NCBI GenBank assembly: GCA_023251135.1
Contig: JAHEZJ010000005.1
Location: 17,906-81,905 of the forward strand
Source: Flavobacterium sp.
Lineage (GTDB): Bacteria; Bacteroidota; Bacteroidia; Flavobacteriales; Flavobacteriaceae
DNA: 64,000 nt
Direction: 5' to 3'
Of this stretch, positions 21,001 to 29,397 are shown one piece after another. Each line of letters begins with the position of its first letter. Position 1 is the first letter of the stretch. Both the position numbers and the translations under genes were made by a program. The notes beneath the pieces are model-generated. The model worked only from the letters and a program-made list of their open reading frames with translations. It was not told the origin of the DNA and did not search any database.

Positions 21001-21842
21001 TTATCTTTATCGATAATTGTATCACGATCAAGGATGATTTCGTTACGTTCGATAGAAACTACCTCTCCGGTATCTTCATCTACGAAATCCTCGTGCCATG
21101 TGTTTAGTACACGTGCAGCAAGTCTTCTTCCGATATACTTTTTAATACCTGTTTTAGAAACTTTAATTTCCTCTGCTAAGTCAAAAATTTCAAGGATGTC
21201 CTTATCTCTTTCAAACCCGATTGCACGGAATAAAGTAGTAACTGGTAATTTTTTCTTTCTATCGATATAGGCGTACATAACGCTGTTAATATCTGTAGAA
21301 AATTCTATCCAGGATCCTTTAAAAGGAATTACTCTGGCAGAATAAAGTTTTGTTCCATTTGCGTGGAATGATTGTCCAAAGAAAACCCCAGGAGAACGGT
21401 GTAGCTGAGATACTACTACACGCTCGGCACCATTGATTACAAAAGTACCACTTGGAGTCATATAAGGTATTGTTCCAAGATAAACATCCTGTACAATAGT
21501 TTCAAAATCTTCGTGTTCTGGATCTGTACAGTATAGTTTCAACCTGGCTTTTAAAGGCACACTATAAGTAAGACCTCTCTCTATACATTCTTGAATTGTA
21601 TAACGTGGTGGATCAACAAAATAATCTAGGAATTCCAATACAAAGTTGTTTCTTGTATCTGTGATTGGAAAGTTTTCCATGAAGGTGTTGTACAACCCTT
21701 CGTTGCCTCTTTCGTCAGATTTAGTTTCTAGTTGAAAAAAATCTTTAAAAGATTTAACCTGAACATCTAGAAAATCCGGATAGTCAGGAATATTTTTTGT
21801 AGAGGCAAAATTCAATCTTTCAGTCTGATTTGTTATCATCAA
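18027..21842 (-). CDS. rpoB: DNA-directed RNA polymerase subunit beta
   Basis: The 1271-residue beta subunit. The rifampicin-binding region reads [33 protein letters not shown] in two overlapping parts; the residues equivalent to E. coli Gln513, Asp516, His526 and Ser531 are all the sensitive-type ones. Other landmarks are [17 protein letters not shown] and, near the C-terminus, [24 protein letters not shown]. It starts with tandem ATGs (21842 and 21839). Upstream is rplL with a 262-base gap, downstream rpoC. Confidence 0.98.
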   Translation of the reverse strand: MMITNQTERLNFASTKNIPDYPDFLDVQVKSFKDFFQLETKSDERGNEGLYNTFMENFPITDTRNNFVLEFLDYFVDPPRYTIQECIERGLTYSVPLKARLKLYCTDPEHEDFETIVQDVYLGTIPYMTPSGTFVINGAERVVVSQLHRSPGVFFGQSFHANGTKLYSARVIPFKGSWIEFSTDINSVMYAYIDRKKKLPVTTLFRAIGFERDKDILEIFDLAEEIKVSKTGIKKYIGRRLAARVLNTWHEDFVDEDTGEVVSIERNEIILDRDTIIDKDNVEEIIDSNVKSILLHKEDNNQADYAIIHNTLQKDPTNSEKEAVEHIYRQLRNAEPPDEETARGIIDKLFFSDQRYNLGEVGRYRMNKKLDLDIPMDKQVLTKEDIITIVKYLIELINSKAEIDDIDHLSNRRVRTVGEQLSQQFGVGLARMARTIRERMNVRDNEVFTPIDLINAKTLSSVINSFFGTNQLSQFMDQTNPLAEITHKRRLSALGPGGLSRERAGFEVRDVHYTHYGRLCPIETPEGPNIGLISSLGVYAKVNGMGFIETPYRKVTNGVVDLESTPIYLSAEEEEGKMIAQANIEMDETGKITASNVIAREEGDFPVVEPSVVHYTDVAPNQIASISASLIPFLEHDDANRALMGSNMMRQAVPLIRPEAPIVGTGLERQVASDSRVLINAEGHGTVEYVDANIITIKYDRTEDERMVSFDADEKTYNLIKFRKTNQGTSINLKPIVRKGDRVIPGQVLSEGYATQNGELALGRNLKVAFMPWKGYNFEDAIVISEKVVRDDIFTSIHVDDYSLEVRDTKLGNEELTNDIPNVSEEATKDLDENGMIRIGAEVKPGDILIGKITPKGESDPTPEEKLLRAIFGDKAGDVKDASLKASPSLHGVVLDKKLFARAVKDKRKRTQDKDALGALEMEFETKFVELKDRLVEKLFLIVNGKTSQGVMNDLGEEVLPKGKKYTQKMLYAVEDFAHLSKGQWVADDATNKMVNDLIHNYKIKLNDLQGSLRREKFTITVGDELPSGILKLAKIYIAKKRKLKVGDKMAGRHGNKGIVARIVRHEDMPFLEDGTPVDIVLNPLGVPSRMNIGQIYETVLGWAGMNLGRKFATPIFDGASLDQINALTDEANVPRFGHTYLYDGGTGERFAQKATVGVIYMLKLGHMVDDKMHARSIGPYSLITQQPLGGKAQFGGQRFGEMEVWALEAYGASSTLREILTVKSDDVIGRAKTYEAIVKGETMPEPGLPESFNVLMHELKGLGLDLRLEE

Positions 21843-22046
21843 TGGACAAAATTTTGATTAAAAAAAAGTAATTTTTTTGTGTAAAAACACACTGTTTAAT
21901 CTATACTTTCTTATTATAATCAATACATCTTTAAAAATAAACCTCTAAAGTTGGTTTAATTTTTTTTCTTCGTACTGATCAAAAACTTTTTCGTATTTTA
22001 AACTATTTGATAATAAAACTTGATATATTTTATTATACGAAAAATG

Positions 22047-22083
22047 GTTTAGACCCTTGGATGATTCCACCCAAGGTCTAAAC
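22047..22083 (-). terminator. Hairpin between rplL and rpoB, possible attenuator
   Basis: Arms GTTTAGACC-C-TTGG and CCAAGGTCTAAAC pair over 13 bp with one bulged base. It lies 22 bases after the rplL stop. No T run follows, consistent with partial read-through into rpoB, as known for rplL-rpoB attenuation in other bacteria. Confidence 0.55.
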
Positions 22084-22104
22084 CTAGTTCTAAACTGTGT
22101 TTTG

Positions 22105-22476
22105 TTATTTTAACTCAACAACAGCTCCAGCTTCTTCTAATGATTTTTTAAGACCTTCAGCCTCTTCTTTAGAAACACCTTCTTTAACGTTACTTGGAGC
22201 ACCGTCAACTACATCTTTAGCTTCTTTAAGACCTAAACCTGTAAGTTCTTTTACTAATTTCACAACTGCTAATTTAGAAGCACCAGCTTCTTTTAATACA
22301 ACTGTAAATTCAGTTTGTGCTTCTTCAGCAGCACCTTCTCCACCACCAGCAGCAACTACTACAGCTGCAGCAGCAGGCTCGATACCATACTCGTCTTTTA
22401 ATATTGTTGCTAATTCGTTAACTTCTTTAACTGTTAAGTTAACTAATTGTTCTGCGAATTGTTTCAAATCTGCCAT
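22105..22476 (-). CDS. rplL: 50S ribosomal protein L7/L12
   Basis: A 123-residue acidic stalk protein. The N-terminal dimerisation part ([26 protein letters not shown]) is followed by an Ala/Gly-rich hinge ([19 protein letters not shown]) and the conserved C-terminal domain [35 protein letters not shown] in consecutive segments. It recruits translational GTPases such as EF-Tu and EF-G. It follows rplJ in the usual order. Confidence 0.98.
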   Translation of the reverse strand: MADLKQFAEQLVNLTVKEVNELATILKDEYGIEPAAAAVVVAAGGGEGAAEEAQTEFTVVLKEAGASKLAVVKLVKELTGLGLKEAKDVVDGAPSNVKEGVSKEEAEGLKKSLEEAGAVVELK

Positions 22477-22568
22477 TTTTTCTATCGTTTAAAATGATTT
22501 GTAAAATTATATTTTGTTTATTGTGCGCTATTTAAGCAGCAAGGAAAACAAGTTCCTCACTATAATTA

Positions 22569-23072
22569 TTAAGCCTCAGCTTCTTCTTCGCTACCAGCGA
22601 ATTTGTTTTGTAAAGCTGAAATAATTCTTTGAGCTGGAGATTGTAACAATCCGATAAGCTCTCCAAGAAGTTCTTCTTTAGACTTAATAGTTGCTAATGC
22701 CTCTAATTGGTTATCTCCAATGTATACTTCAGAATTGATGTAAGCACCTTTTAAAACTGGTTTATCAGATTTCTTACGGAAATCTTTGATAATTTTTCCA
22801 GGAGCGTTAGCTACATCAGAAATGAAGATAGCACTATTACCAGTTAAAACTGTAGGTAAATCACCATAATCATTAGCAGAAGCTTCCATTGCTTTTGCAA
22901 GCAAAGTGTTCTTTACAACTTCTAATTTGATACCTGCTTTAAAACAAGCTCTTCTTAAGTTTGAAGTTGTTTCTGCGTTTAAACCAGAAATATCAGATAC
23001 ATAAATGATATTTGTACCAGCTAACTGCGCAGTTAAATTTTCAATCGCGATTGATTTTTCTTCTCTAGTCAT
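22569..23072 (-). CDS. rplJ: 50S ribosomal protein L10
   Basis: A 167-residue ribosomal stalk base protein (MTREEKSIAIENLTAQLAG...) with the family's LRRACFKAGIKLEVVKNTL core and a C-terminal helix that binds L7/L12 dimers. It starts 22 bases after rplA and is followed 92 bases later by rplL. In E. coli this protein represses its own mRNA; nothing here proves that. Confidence 0.97.
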   Translation of the reverse strand: MTREEKSIAIENLTAQLAGTNIIYVSDISGLNAETTSNLRRACFKAGIKLEVVKNTLLAKAMEASANDYGDLPTVLTGNSAIFISDVANAPGKIIKDFRKKSDKPVLKGAYINSEVYIGDNQLEALATIKSKEELLGELIGLLQSPAQRIISALQNKFAGSEEEAEA

Positions 23073-23094
23073 ACTAAAAATTTTTAACTACCAA

Positions 23095-23784
23095 TTATAC
23101 TGCTTTTGGGTCTAATGCAATAGCAGGACTCATAGTGCTTGTAAGGTGAATACCTTTAATGTAGGTACCTTTAGCAGCAGTTGGTTTAAGTTTTATTAAT
23201 GTTTGAATAATTTCGTGTGCGTTGTCAACAATTTGCTCAGCTCCAAAAGAAACTTTACCAATTCCTGCGTGAACGATACCAGTTTTATCAACTTTAAAGT
23301 CAATTTTACCAGCTTTAACCTCTGCAACAGCTTTTGCAACATCCATAGTTACAGTACCTGTTTTAGGGTTTGGCATTAAACCTCTAGGTCCTAAAATACG
23401 ACCTAATGGACCTAATTTACCCATAACTGCTGGCATAGTGATGATCACATCAACATCTGTCCAACCGTCTTTAATTTTTTGTAAATAGTCATCAAGACCT
23501 ACATAGTCTGCACCAGCTTCTTTAGCTTCCGCTTCTTTATCTGGAGTAACTAATGCTAATACTTTAACATCTTTACCTGTTCCGTGAGGTAATGTAACTA
23601 CACCTCTAACCATTTGATTCGCTTTTCTTGGATCTACACCCAAACGAACTGCGATATCAACAGACTCATCAAATTTTGCAGAAGCAACTACTTTTAATAA
23701 TGCCGCAGCATCTTTAAGAGAATATAGTTTGTTCTTTTCAATTTTTGAAGCAGCCTCTTTTTGCTTTTTTGTTAATTTTGCCAT
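23095..23784 (-). CDS. rplA: 50S ribosomal protein L1
   Basis: A 229-residue protein of the ribosomal L1 stalk. The family signature is visible ([26 protein letters not shown] in overlapping halves), as are [21 protein letters not shown] and the C-terminal [18 protein letters not shown]. It directly follows rplK by 13 bases. Confidence 0.98.
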   Translation of the reverse strand: MAKLTKKQKEAASKIEKNKLYSLKDAAALLKVVASAKFDESVDIAVRLGVDPRKANQMVRGVVTLPHGTGKDVKVLALVTPDKEAEAKEAGADYVGLDDYLQKIKDGWTDVDVIITMPAVMGKLGPLGRILGPRGLMPNPKTGTVTMDVAKAVAEVKAGKIDFKVDKTGIVHAGIGKVSFGAEQIVDNAHEIIQTLIKLKPTAAKGTYIKGIHLTSTMSPAIALDPKAV

Positions 23785-23797
23785 GTCTTTTTCTTAA

Positions 23798-24235
23798 TTA
23801 AAAAGGAGCATCTCCTGATACGGTTATACCCATAGATCTAGCTGTTCCAGCAACCATACTCATTGCTTTTTCTACTGTAAAAGCATTTAAGTCAGGCATT
23901 TTGTCTTCAGCAATTGCTCTAATTTGTTCCCAAGTAACACTAGCTACTTTTTTACGATTAGGCTCACCAGAACCAGATTTTAGCTTTGCAGCTTCCATTA
24001 ACTGAACCGCTGCTGGAGGAGTCTTAACGACAAAATCAAATGATTTGTCTTTATACACAGTGATTTGCACTGGGCATATTTTGCCAGGTTTATCCTGAGT
24101 TCTAGCATTAAATTGCTTACAGAACTCCATGATGTTTACCCCAGCAGCTCCTAAAGCAGGTCCAACCGGTGGCGACGGGTTCGCAGCACCTCCCTTAACT
24201 TGTAGTTTAACTACCTTACTAATTTCTTTAGCCAT
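23798..24235 (-). CDS. rplK: 50S ribosomal protein L11
   Basis: A 145-residue L11 with [20 protein letters not shown], the GTPase-centre C-terminal domain and the terminal [10 protein letters not shown]. The frame is open further upstream to 24277, but the added 14 residues ([14 protein letters not shown]) have no counterpart in the family. I therefore take the ATG at 24235 ([10 protein letters not shown]). It lies between nusG and rplA. Confidence 0.97.
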   Translation of the reverse strand: MAKEISKVVKLQVKGGAANPSPPVGPALGAAGVNIMEFCKQFNARTQDKPGKICPVQITVYKDKSFDFVVKTPPAAVQLMEAAKLKSGSGEPNRKKVASVTWEQIRAIAEDKMPDLNAFTVEKAMSMVAGTARSMGITVSGDAPF

Positions 24236-24302
24236 TTTTAAAAAATTTAACACTGCAATCAATGGAAGCGATTGCAATGGATATTATATATGTAACAAAA
24301 AA

Positions 24303-24854
24303 TTATACTTTTTCAACTTGCATAAAGCTTAATTCTAATGGTGTTTTTCTTCCGAAAATCTTAACCATTACTTCAAGTTTACGCTTTTCTTCATTGATTT
24401 TTTCAACCGAACCGTTAAATCCGTTAAAAGGACCATCGATCACTTTAACCGTTTCACCAAGGCTGAAAGGAATAGAACGAGTATCTGTATTTACAGCTAA
24501 CTCATCTACTTTACCTAACATTCTATTTACTTCAGAAAGTCTCAAAGGAACAGGTTCTCCACCTTTGATCTCACCTAAAAATCCAATTACACTAGTAATA
24601 GACTTAATAATATGAGGTATCTCACCAACCAAATTGGCTTCGATCATAACATATCCAGGGAAATAAACTTTATCCTTAGACATTTTCTTTCCTTCTTTTA
24701 CAGTAACTACTTTTTCTGTAGGTACCAAAACTTGGGAAACATAATCGCCCATACCTAATCTGGCAATCTCAGTTTCGATGTAAGCTTTGACTTTGTTTTC
24801 CTGTCCGCTTACAGCTCTAACCACGTACCATTTTTTCACATTATTATCTGCCAT
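24303..24854 (-). CDS. nusG: Transcription termination/antitermination protein NusG
   Basis: A 183-residue elongation factor. The N-terminal NGN domain starts KKWYVVRAVSGQENKVKAYIE and the C-terminal KOW domain reads LGETVKVIDGPFNGFNGSVEKI. A GTG one codon earlier could be read as a start, but the ATG at 24854 fits the family better. It overlaps nothing and sits 10 bases after secE. NusG couples RNA polymerase to ribosomes and Rho. Confidence 0.97.
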   Translation of the reverse strand: MADNNVKKWYVVRAVSGQENKVKAYIETEIARLGMGDYVSQVLVPTEKVVTVKEGKKMSKDKVYFPGYVMIEANLVGEIPHIIKSITSVIGFLGEIKGGEPVPLRLSEVNRMLGKVDELAVNTDTRSIPFSLGETVKVIDGPFNGFNGSVEKINEEKRKLEVMVKIFGRKTPLELSFMQVEKV

Positions 24855-24864
24855 CACAAAAAAA

Positions 24865-25062
24865 TTATCCTTTTAACCAGTTAAAAAATCCAGCCAAAGC
24901 TTTTGCAAAAAATTCGTCTACTCCCCATGTTGCCAAAGCGAATAAGATCGAAAATACAGCCACAACAATTGTCAATTTTTGAACCTCAGCCCAAGCAGGC
25001 CAAGTAACATTTGACTTTAACTCTTCGAAAGCCTCTGATAAATAATTAGTAACTTTTGTCAT
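24865..25062 (-). CDS. secE: Preprotein translocase subunit SecE
   Basis: A 65-residue single-span SecE: a cytoplasmic amphipathic helix (NYLSEAFEELKSNVTWPAWAEVQK in overlapping parts) with the conserved W-P-x-W-x-E element, then one membrane helix (LTIVVAVFSILFALATWGV). It forms the SecYEG channel. It sits between tRNA-Trp and nusG, the standard place. Confidence 0.96.
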   Translation of the reverse strand: MTKVTNYLSEAFEELKSNVTWPAWAEVQKLTIVVAVFSILFALATWGVDEFFAKALAGFFNWLKG

Positions 25063-25080
25063 TTGATATATTTTTTATTG

Positions 25081-25151
25081 CACGGGCGGAGGGATTCGAA
25101 CCCCCATCAACGGTTTTGGAGACCGCTATTCTACCCTTGAACTACGCCCGT
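25081..25151 (-). tRNA. tRNA-Trp (anticodon CCA)
   Basis: The reverse strand folds as a cloverleaf: acceptor ACGGGCG / CGCCCGT with discriminator G, anticodon loop CTCCAAA giving CCA, and T-loop GGTTCGAAT. It lies between tuf and secE, as in many bacteria. Confidence 0.95.
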
Positions 25152-25155
25152 AATT

Positions 25156-25197
25156 AAAAGCCAGTGACTTCAGTTAAGAAAATCAACTGGCTTTTTT
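25156..25197 (-). terminator. Hairpin between tuf and tRNA-Trp
   Basis: Arms AAAAGCCAGT and ACTGGCTTTT, 16 bases downstream of the tuf stop. Only four T follow on the minus strand, so it may be a partial terminator or an RNA-processing hairpin before the tRNA. Confidence 0.6.
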
Positions 25198-25213
25198 TAT
25201 AATTTTTATAGGA

Positions 25214-26401
25214 TTATCCTACGATTTCAGTCACCTGACCTGCTCCTACAGTTCTACCACCTTCACGGATAGCGAAACGTAAACCTACGCTCATTGCGAT
25301 TGGGCTTAATAAAGAAACATTGATAGTCAAGTTATCTCCTGGCATTACCATCTCTACTCCTTCTGGTAAAGTAATAACTCCTGTTACGTCAGTTGTACGT
25401 ACGTAGAACTGTGGACGGTAGTTATTGTGGAATGGAGTGTGACGTCCACCTTCTTCTTTTTTCAAGATATACACCTCAGCTTTGAAAGTAGCGTGTGGTT
25501 TTACTGATCCTGGCTTAATGATAACCATTCCTCTTTTGATAGATTCTTTATCAATACCTCTTAACAATAAACCTACGTTATCTCCAGCTTCACCTCTATC
25601 AAGGATTTTACGGAACATCTCAACTCCTGTAATAGTAGAAGTTAATTTATCAGCTCCCATACCAATGATTTCAACTGGATCTCCTGTATTAGCAATACCT
25701 GTTTCGATACGACCTGTAGCAACAGTTCCACGACCAGTAATTGTAAATACGTCTTCAACCGGCATCAAGAATGGTTTTGCTACGTCACGCACTGGCTCTT
25801 CGATCCAAGCATCAACAGCTTCCATTAATTCAATGATTTTTGGTACCCAAGCAGGATCATTATTCAATCCTCCTAAAGCAGAACCTTGAACTACAGGACC
25901 ATTATCTCCATCATATTCGTAGAAAGATAATAAATCTCTAATTTCCATCTCAACAAGCTCTAACAACTCAGCATCATCAACCATATCCACTTTGTTCATG
26001 AAAACAACGATTCTTGGAATACCAACCTGACGACCTAAAAGGATGTGCTCACGAGTTTGTGGCATTGGACCATCTGTAGCAGCAACTACTAAGATAGCTC
26101 CGTCCATTTGAGCTGCTCCAGTAACCATGTTCTTTACGTAATCCGCGTGACCTGGACAGTCAACGTGAGCGTAGTGACGGTTAGCTGTTTCATACTCTAC
26201 GTGTGATGTATTAATAGTAATACCTCTTTCTTTCTCCTCTGGAGCGTTATCGATTTGATCAAACGATTTTGCTTGACAATAACCAGCATCAGACAATACT
26301 TTTGTAATTGCTGCAGTTAATGTAGTTTTTCCGTGATCCACGTGTCCAATTGTACCTATGTTTAAGTGCGGTTTGGAACGATTAAAATTCTCCTTTGCCA
26401 T
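25214..26401 (-). CDS. tuf: Elongation factor Tu
   Basis: A 395-residue EF-Tu that delivers aminoacyl-tRNA to the ribosome. G1 is GHVDHGKT (19-26), G3 is DCPGHADY, G4 is MNKVD and the switch-I region is [12 protein letters not shown]. Full length and intact. It lies after three tRNA genes and before tRNA-Trp and secE. Confidence 0.99.
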   Translation of the reverse strand: MAKENFNRSKPHLNIGTIGHVDHGKTTLTAAITKVLSDAGYCQAKSFDQIDNAPEEKERGITINTSHVEYETANRHYAHVDCPGHADYVKNMVTGAAQMDGAILVVAATDGPMPQTREHILLGRQVGIPRIVVFMNKVDMVDDAELLELVEMEIRDLLSFYEYDGDNGPVVQGSALGGLNNDPAWVPKIIELMEAVDAWIEEPVRDVAKPFLMPVEDVFTITGRGTVATGRIETGIANTGDPVEIIGMGADKLTSTITGVEMFRKILDRGEAGDNVGLLLRGIDKESIKRGMVIIKPGSVKPHATFKAEVYILKKEEGGRHTPFHNNYRPQFYVRTTDVTGVITLPEGVEMVMPGDNLTINVSLLSPIAMSVGLRFAIREGGRTVGAGQVTEIVG

Positions 26402-26456
26402 TTTACTTAATTTTTAATCTTAGTTATATATTAATTTTCAATTTCCTACTTACTTG

Positions 26457-26528
26457 AGCCAACTACGGGAATTGAACCCGTGACCTCTTCCTTACCAAGG
26501 AAGCACTCTACCCCTGAGCTAAGTCGGC
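26457..26528 (-). tRNA. tRNA-Thr (anticodon GGT)
   Basis: Reverse-strand cloverleaf of 72 bases: acceptor GCCGACT / AGTTGGC, discriminator T, anticodon loop TTGGTAA giving GGT, T-loop GGTTCAATT. It lies 55 bases upstream of tuf. Confidence 0.94.
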
Positions 26529-26610
26529 AGAGAGTTCTGACTTTTGAATTTAAATTTCAAGTTAAACACCTGAAAATCATAGCTCAAAATCTTAACTACT
26601 TCTTTATTTG

Positions 26611-26691
26611 TGGGGAGAGCAGGATTCGAACCTGCGAAGTTCACACAGCAGATTTACAGTCTGCCCTCGTTGGCCGCTTGAGTATCTCCCC
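26611..26691 (-). tRNA. tRNA-Tyr (anticodon GTA)
   Basis: Reverse-strand tRNA of 81 bases with acceptor GGGGAGA / TCTCCCC, discriminator A, anticodon loop CTGTAAA giving GTA, and the long variable arm expected of bacterial tRNA-Tyr. Confidence 0.95.
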
Positions 26692-26815
26692 TAATAACTT
26701 ATGATTTCAGTTTTGTGATTTTAGATTTAAATCCCGAATCTCTTCCTTAATCATAATTACTTTTTTTTTCAATAATTTTAAAGAACAATTTCAAATCGCA
26801 TTTGAAATATTTTTG

Positions 26816-26889
26816 AGCCGATAGAGGGACTCGAACCCACGACCTGCTGATTACAAATCAGCTGCTCTAGCCAGCTGAGCTACATCGGC
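26816..26889 (-). tRNA. tRNA-Thr (anticodon TGT)
   Basis: Reverse-strand cloverleaf of 74 bases: acceptor GCCGATG / TATCGGC with one wobble pair, discriminator T, anticodon loop TTTGTAA giving TGT, T-loop GGTTCGAGT. It is the first gene of the tRNA-tuf-rpo cluster. Confidence 0.94.
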
Positions 26890-26896
26890 AATTGCA

Positions 26897-26925
26897 TTAA
26901 AAAAGTCCGCTATTTCTAACGGACT
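26897..26925 (-). terminator. Terminator after hpf
   Basis: Stem AGTCCG / CGGACT with a 10-base loop, followed on the minus strand by TTTTTT. It separates the xerC-hpf transcript from the tRNA-tuf cluster. Confidence 0.7.
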
Positions 26926-26926
26926 G

Positions 26927-26955
26927 CAAATGTAGCCATTTTATCTTTTAATCAA
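26927..26955 (-). promoter_or_regulatory. Promoter of the tRNA-tuf-secE-nusG-rpl-rpo cluster
   Basis: Reverse strand: TTG (26955-26953), 18 bases, TACATTTG (26934-26927), the full flavobacterial consensus, 38 bases before the first tRNA. It is the best promoter match ahead of this cluster. Confidence 0.65.
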
Positions 26956-26979
26956 AACATTTTTTGAAAAAAATTTCAA

Positions 26980-27282
26980 TTATATATGTGCTCTTATTTT
27001 TTCTTTCCTTTTTACAAGTAACCTCTCTAGTGATTCAGCCGAAAGTTCGACCGCCTCTTCGAATGTTTTACACTGCTTTTTAACCAAAAAATCATCCCCC
27101 GGTACATTAATCTTAATCTCTACTGCTTTATTCTCCTTGTCACTTGTTCTCTCTACTTTTAAGAAAACATCCGCCGAAACAACACGATCATAATATTTTT
27201 CCAATTTATCCATTCTCTCCTGAATAAAATCTACCAATTTTCTGTCAACAGCAAAGTTAACTGCATGAACATCTACCTTCAT
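26980..27282 (-). CDS. hpf: Ribosome hibernation-promoting factor / ribosome-associated inhibitor family
   Basis: A 100-residue short-form HPF/RaiA (MKVDVHAVNFAVDRKLVDFI ... KCMTFEEA-like QCKTFEEAVELS ... KRKEKIRAHI). Such proteins bind the 30S decoding centre and stall or store ribosomes in stationary phase. The frame is open upstream to 27339, but that stretch overlaps the end of xerC and lacks family similarity, so the ATG at 27282 is preferred. It follows xerC closely (31 bases). Confidence 0.9.
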   Translation of the reverse strand: MKVDVHAVNFAVDRKLVDFIQERMDKLEKYYDRVVSADVFLKVERTSDKENKAVEIKINVPGDDFLVKKQCKTFEEAVELSAESLERLLVKRKEKIRAHI

Positions 27283-27313
27283 AATACAAATTTTAGGGTT
27301 AAACATTTCAGAA

Positions 27314-28210
27314 TTACTGTTTGTTTCTAGGATGCGCATTTGTATATACTTTTTTAAGTTCCGCTAAACTATTATGAGTATAGACTTGTGTAGACGCCAA
27401 ACTCGAATGCCCCAATAATTCCTTAACTGAATTTAAATCTGCTCCGTTATTTAATAAGTGAGTCGCAAAAGTATGCCGAAGCACATGCGGACTCTTTTTT
27501 ACCTTTTCAGAGACTTTACTAAAGTAAGAATTTATTAATCGATACACAAAAGATTCACTCAATTTTAACCCTTTGCCCGAAATAAAAAAATAATCCTCAT
27601 CGACTATCTTTTCAATCAAAGCCCTTTCCTTTAAATACAAATTCAACTGCTCTGCAATTATTGGCAATATCGGAACAACACGTTCTTTATTTCGCTTCCC
27701 CAAAACCTTAAGTACCCCAGAAGACAAATCAACATTATACTTCATCAAATGAATCAACTCCGCTCTTCGCATTCCTGTAGCATAAAGAAGATCTACAATC
27801 AGCCTGTCACGAATTTCTTCGAACCCACAAGGATTACCAACCTCCAACATCAAATCCGTTAGTTCTTTTTCAGAAAAAGGGATCTGAATAATTTTAGGCG
27901 TCTTTAATGCTTTGTGCTTTAGCATCGGACTCACCTCAATTTGCTTTGTTTTTAAAAGAAATTTATAAAACGCCTTCAAAGACGCCATTTTTCGATTGAC
28001 CGAAACATTAGAAACTCCTCCATCCACCAAAGAAACAATCCAACTCCTAATCTGACCGTAATTCACCTGCTCAATTGCATCCTGCTCAAAAGCAACCTTA
28101 TTAAACTCCTCAAAAGACGAGATGTCGTTCAGATAAGCCACAACAGTATGTGCCGAATACTTTTTCTCCAGCTCCAAATACTCACGAAACGCCTCTTTAT
28201 TTGATTTCAT
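27314..28210 (-). CDS. xerC: Tyrosine recombinase XerC
   Basis: A 298-residue site-specific recombinase. An N-terminal SAM-like core-binding domain (YLELEKKYSAHTVVAYLNDI) precedes the catalytic domain with Arg148 (ATGMRRAEL), Lys172 (GKRNKERVVPI), His242 and Arg245 (PHVLRHTFATHLL), His268 (LLGHSS) and nucleophile Tyr277 (STQVYTHN). All active-site residues are intact. It most likely resolves chromosome dimers at dif. Its place between rpsU and hpf looks like a conserved housekeeping position rather than part of a mobile element. Confidence 0.93.
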   Translation of the reverse strand: MKSNKEAFREYLELEKKYSAHTVVAYLNDISSFEEFNKVAFEQDAIEQVNYGQIRSWIVSLVDGGVSNVSVNRKMASLKAFYKFLLKTKQIEVSPMLKHKALKTPKIIQIPFSEKELTDLMLEVGNPCGFEEIRDRLIVDLLYATGMRRAELIHLMKYNVDLSSGVLKVLGKRNKERVVPILPIIAEQLNLYLKERALIEKIVDEDYFFISGKGLKLSESFVYRLINSYFSKVSEKVKKSPHVLRHTFATHLLNNGADLNSVKELLGHSSLASTQVYTHNSLAELKKVYTNAHPRNKQ

Positions 28211-28275
28211 AAAAACACAAGACTACAACACCATTACAACTGCAAAATCAGACACAAAACAGTAAATTTTAAACA

Positions 28276-28323
28276 CAAAAAAACCGTTAGCATCAAAGTT
28301 ATATTTTTTTGATGACTAACGGT
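28276..28323 (-). terminator. Terminator after rpsU
   Basis: Arms ACCGTTAG-CATCAAA and TTTGATG-A-CTAACGGT pair over 15 bp with one bulge, followed on the minus strand by a T run. It starts 22 bases after the rpsU stop. Confidence 0.85.
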
Positions 28324-28345
28324 AATTATTTTTGAAAAGCTACTA

Positions 28346-28540
28346 CTAACTCTCTAAACTGTCTCTCAAGTTTTGGATGTAAGCCGCTTTTTGAATTTGA
28401 GCTCTTTTGATTACAGAAGGCTTAATAAAAGCAGTACGTGCTCTTAATTGACGAACAGTTCCTGTTTTATCAAATTTTCTTTTATAGCGCTTTAATGCTC
28501 TATCGATATTTTCTCCGTCTTTAATTGGTATAATTAACAT
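28346..28540 (-). CDS. rpsU: 30S ribosomal protein S21
   Basis: A 64-residue basic protein, MLIIPIKDGENIDRALKRYKR..., matching bacterial S21 with its Bacteroidota-type C-terminus (KAAYIQNLRDSLES). In Bacteroidota, S21 is part of the 30S platform that masks the anti-Shine-Dalgarno end of 16S rRNA, consistent with the lack of Shine-Dalgarno leaders here. It has its own -7 box and terminator. Confidence 0.96.
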   Translation of the reverse strand: MLIIPIKDGENIDRALKRYKRKFDKTGTVRQLRARTAFIKPSVIKRAQIQKAAYIQNLRDSLES

Positions 28541-28569
28541 AATATTGACACCTCCTCTCGTTAAGGCTG

Positions 28570-28577
28570 CAAAAGTA
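28570..28577 (-). promoter_or_regulatory. -7 box of rpsU
   Basis: Reverse strand reads TACTTTTG, 29 bases before the rpsU start. No clear -33 TTG. Confidence 0.45.
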
Positions 28578-28620
28578 TATATTAATTATGAATTACGAGT
28601 CATAAAATGTGATTTTTTTT

Positions 28621-28657
28621 TATGTGAGATGTAAGATGTGAAATGTAGCATGTATAC
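28621..28657. repeat. Degenerate GTGAGATGT-type repeat tract
   Basis: Reads as imperfect copies of TGTGAGATGTAAGATGTGAAATGTAGC. The same word family occurs at 63636-63670. It is non-coding and lies just outside the left end of the 28.7-32.2 kb island. Confidence 0.5.
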
Positions 28658-28710
28658 TGAGTTAATTAATAACCCATATCTCGCATTTTACTTTTCACAA
28701 TTCACAAAAT

Positions 28711-28752
28711 CTACTCTTTAAGTAAGTTTTCGGAAACAACCACTTTCTGAAC
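28711..28752 (-). pseudogene. Remnant copy of an acyl-CoA dehydrogenase 3' end
   Basis: The reverse strand encodes VQKVVVSENLLKE followed by a stop. The acyl-CoA dehydrogenase at 32223-33365 ends IQKVVISRNLLKE and stop. At the base level 37 of the 41 positions at 28711-28751 match 32223-32263, and similarity ends abruptly beyond that. The two copies are in direct orientation and bracket the genes at 28788-32164. It is too short to be a gene. I read it as a target-site or attachment-like duplication, or the tail of a lost paralogue. Confidence 0.7.
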
Positions 28753-28787
28753 ACACTCAAATTGTATCAATATTTATAAACAAAGCT

Positions 28788-29312
28788 CTAGTTCTTTATC
28801 GTTCTTTCTCCATAATCATCATAGCCAAATGGATTCTTCCATTTAACCGGATAAACAACAAACTGCTTATCATTTATAATTTCTATTACATAAGTTTTAA
28901 AAATATTGTCTTTTGTTATTGGACGGTGGTAAATATCTTTTTTTCTTTTATAAAAATCCAATAGTTTTTTACTCCCTGCTATCTCTTTCTTTTTCAACTC
29001 CACTATATTCAAAACCTTATATTCTTCAATTTTTTTTACATCAATAGTATCAGCTTTATCGACACACAACAATGAAATATAATTATCATTTCTTCCTCTA
29101 TTACCGCACTCCTCAACCTTAACACCAGTAGTTTCTTTTATGCAATTCAAATTAAAAATTATACCATTATGCTCTTCGGAAAAAACTTTTTCAACTTTTG
29201 GACAAATTGGATTGTAATTATACCCTATATAAATTCTTGTTTTTTCTATTTTCTGCCCATACCCAACAGAAATAAATAGCAAAAAACAAATGTTAGTTAA
29301 AATACGGTTCAT
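28788..29312 (-). CDS. Hypothetical exported protein (island gene 4)
   Basis: I do not recognise this 174-residue protein. It begins with a clear signal peptide (MNRILTNICFLLFISVGYGQ, cleavage probably after YG or GQ). The mature part is lysine- and isoleucine-rich, with several Cys (CPKVEK, LNCIKE, EECGN, LLCVDK) that could form disulfides. It ends FVVYPVKWKNPFGYDDYGERTIKN, where the VYPVKW element recalls the KLKDGTYLQW ends of its two neighbours only in position. It lies 85 bases after the gene at 29398-29877 on the same strand and is probably the last cistron of the island. Confidence 0.65.
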   Translation of the reverse strand: MNRILTNICFLLFISVGYGQKIEKTRIYIGYNYNPICPKVEKVFSEEHNGIIFNLNCIKETTGVKVEECGNRGRNDNYISLLCVDKADTIDVKKIEEYKVLNIVELKKKEIAGSKKLLDFYKRKKDIYHRPITKDNIFKTYVIEIINDKQFVVYPVKWKNPFGYDDYGERTIKN

Positions 29313-29397
29313 CTTTATAAATATTTAAAAACTTTCATCCTGAGAAATTAACACCCAAACTAGAGCTGGGCACAATCCGACATAGTCATTATACCTA

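Noticed and set aside
22097-22492. 131-residue plus-strand frame antisense to rplL
   Set aside because: Low-complexity Ser/Ala sequence that mirrors the Ala/Gly hinge of L7/L12; no independent coding signal.
26480-26704. 74-residue plus-strand open frame over the tRNA genes (contains SRIRTCEVHTADLQSALV)
   Set aside because: This is the well-known false reading of antisense tRNA-Thr/tRNA-Tyr sequence; the cloverleaf RNA genes explain the region.
26980-28210. xerC as the integrase of the neighbouring island
   Set aside because: It is an intact XerC-type recombinase in a housekeeping context (rpsU-xerC-hpf) outside the island's direct repeats; it looks like the chromosomal dimer resolvase.
28621-28657. 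CRISPR array, suggested by repeated words here and at 63636-63720
   Set aside because: Units are short (7-13 bp), contiguous or degenerate, without unique spacers, and no cas genes are nearby.
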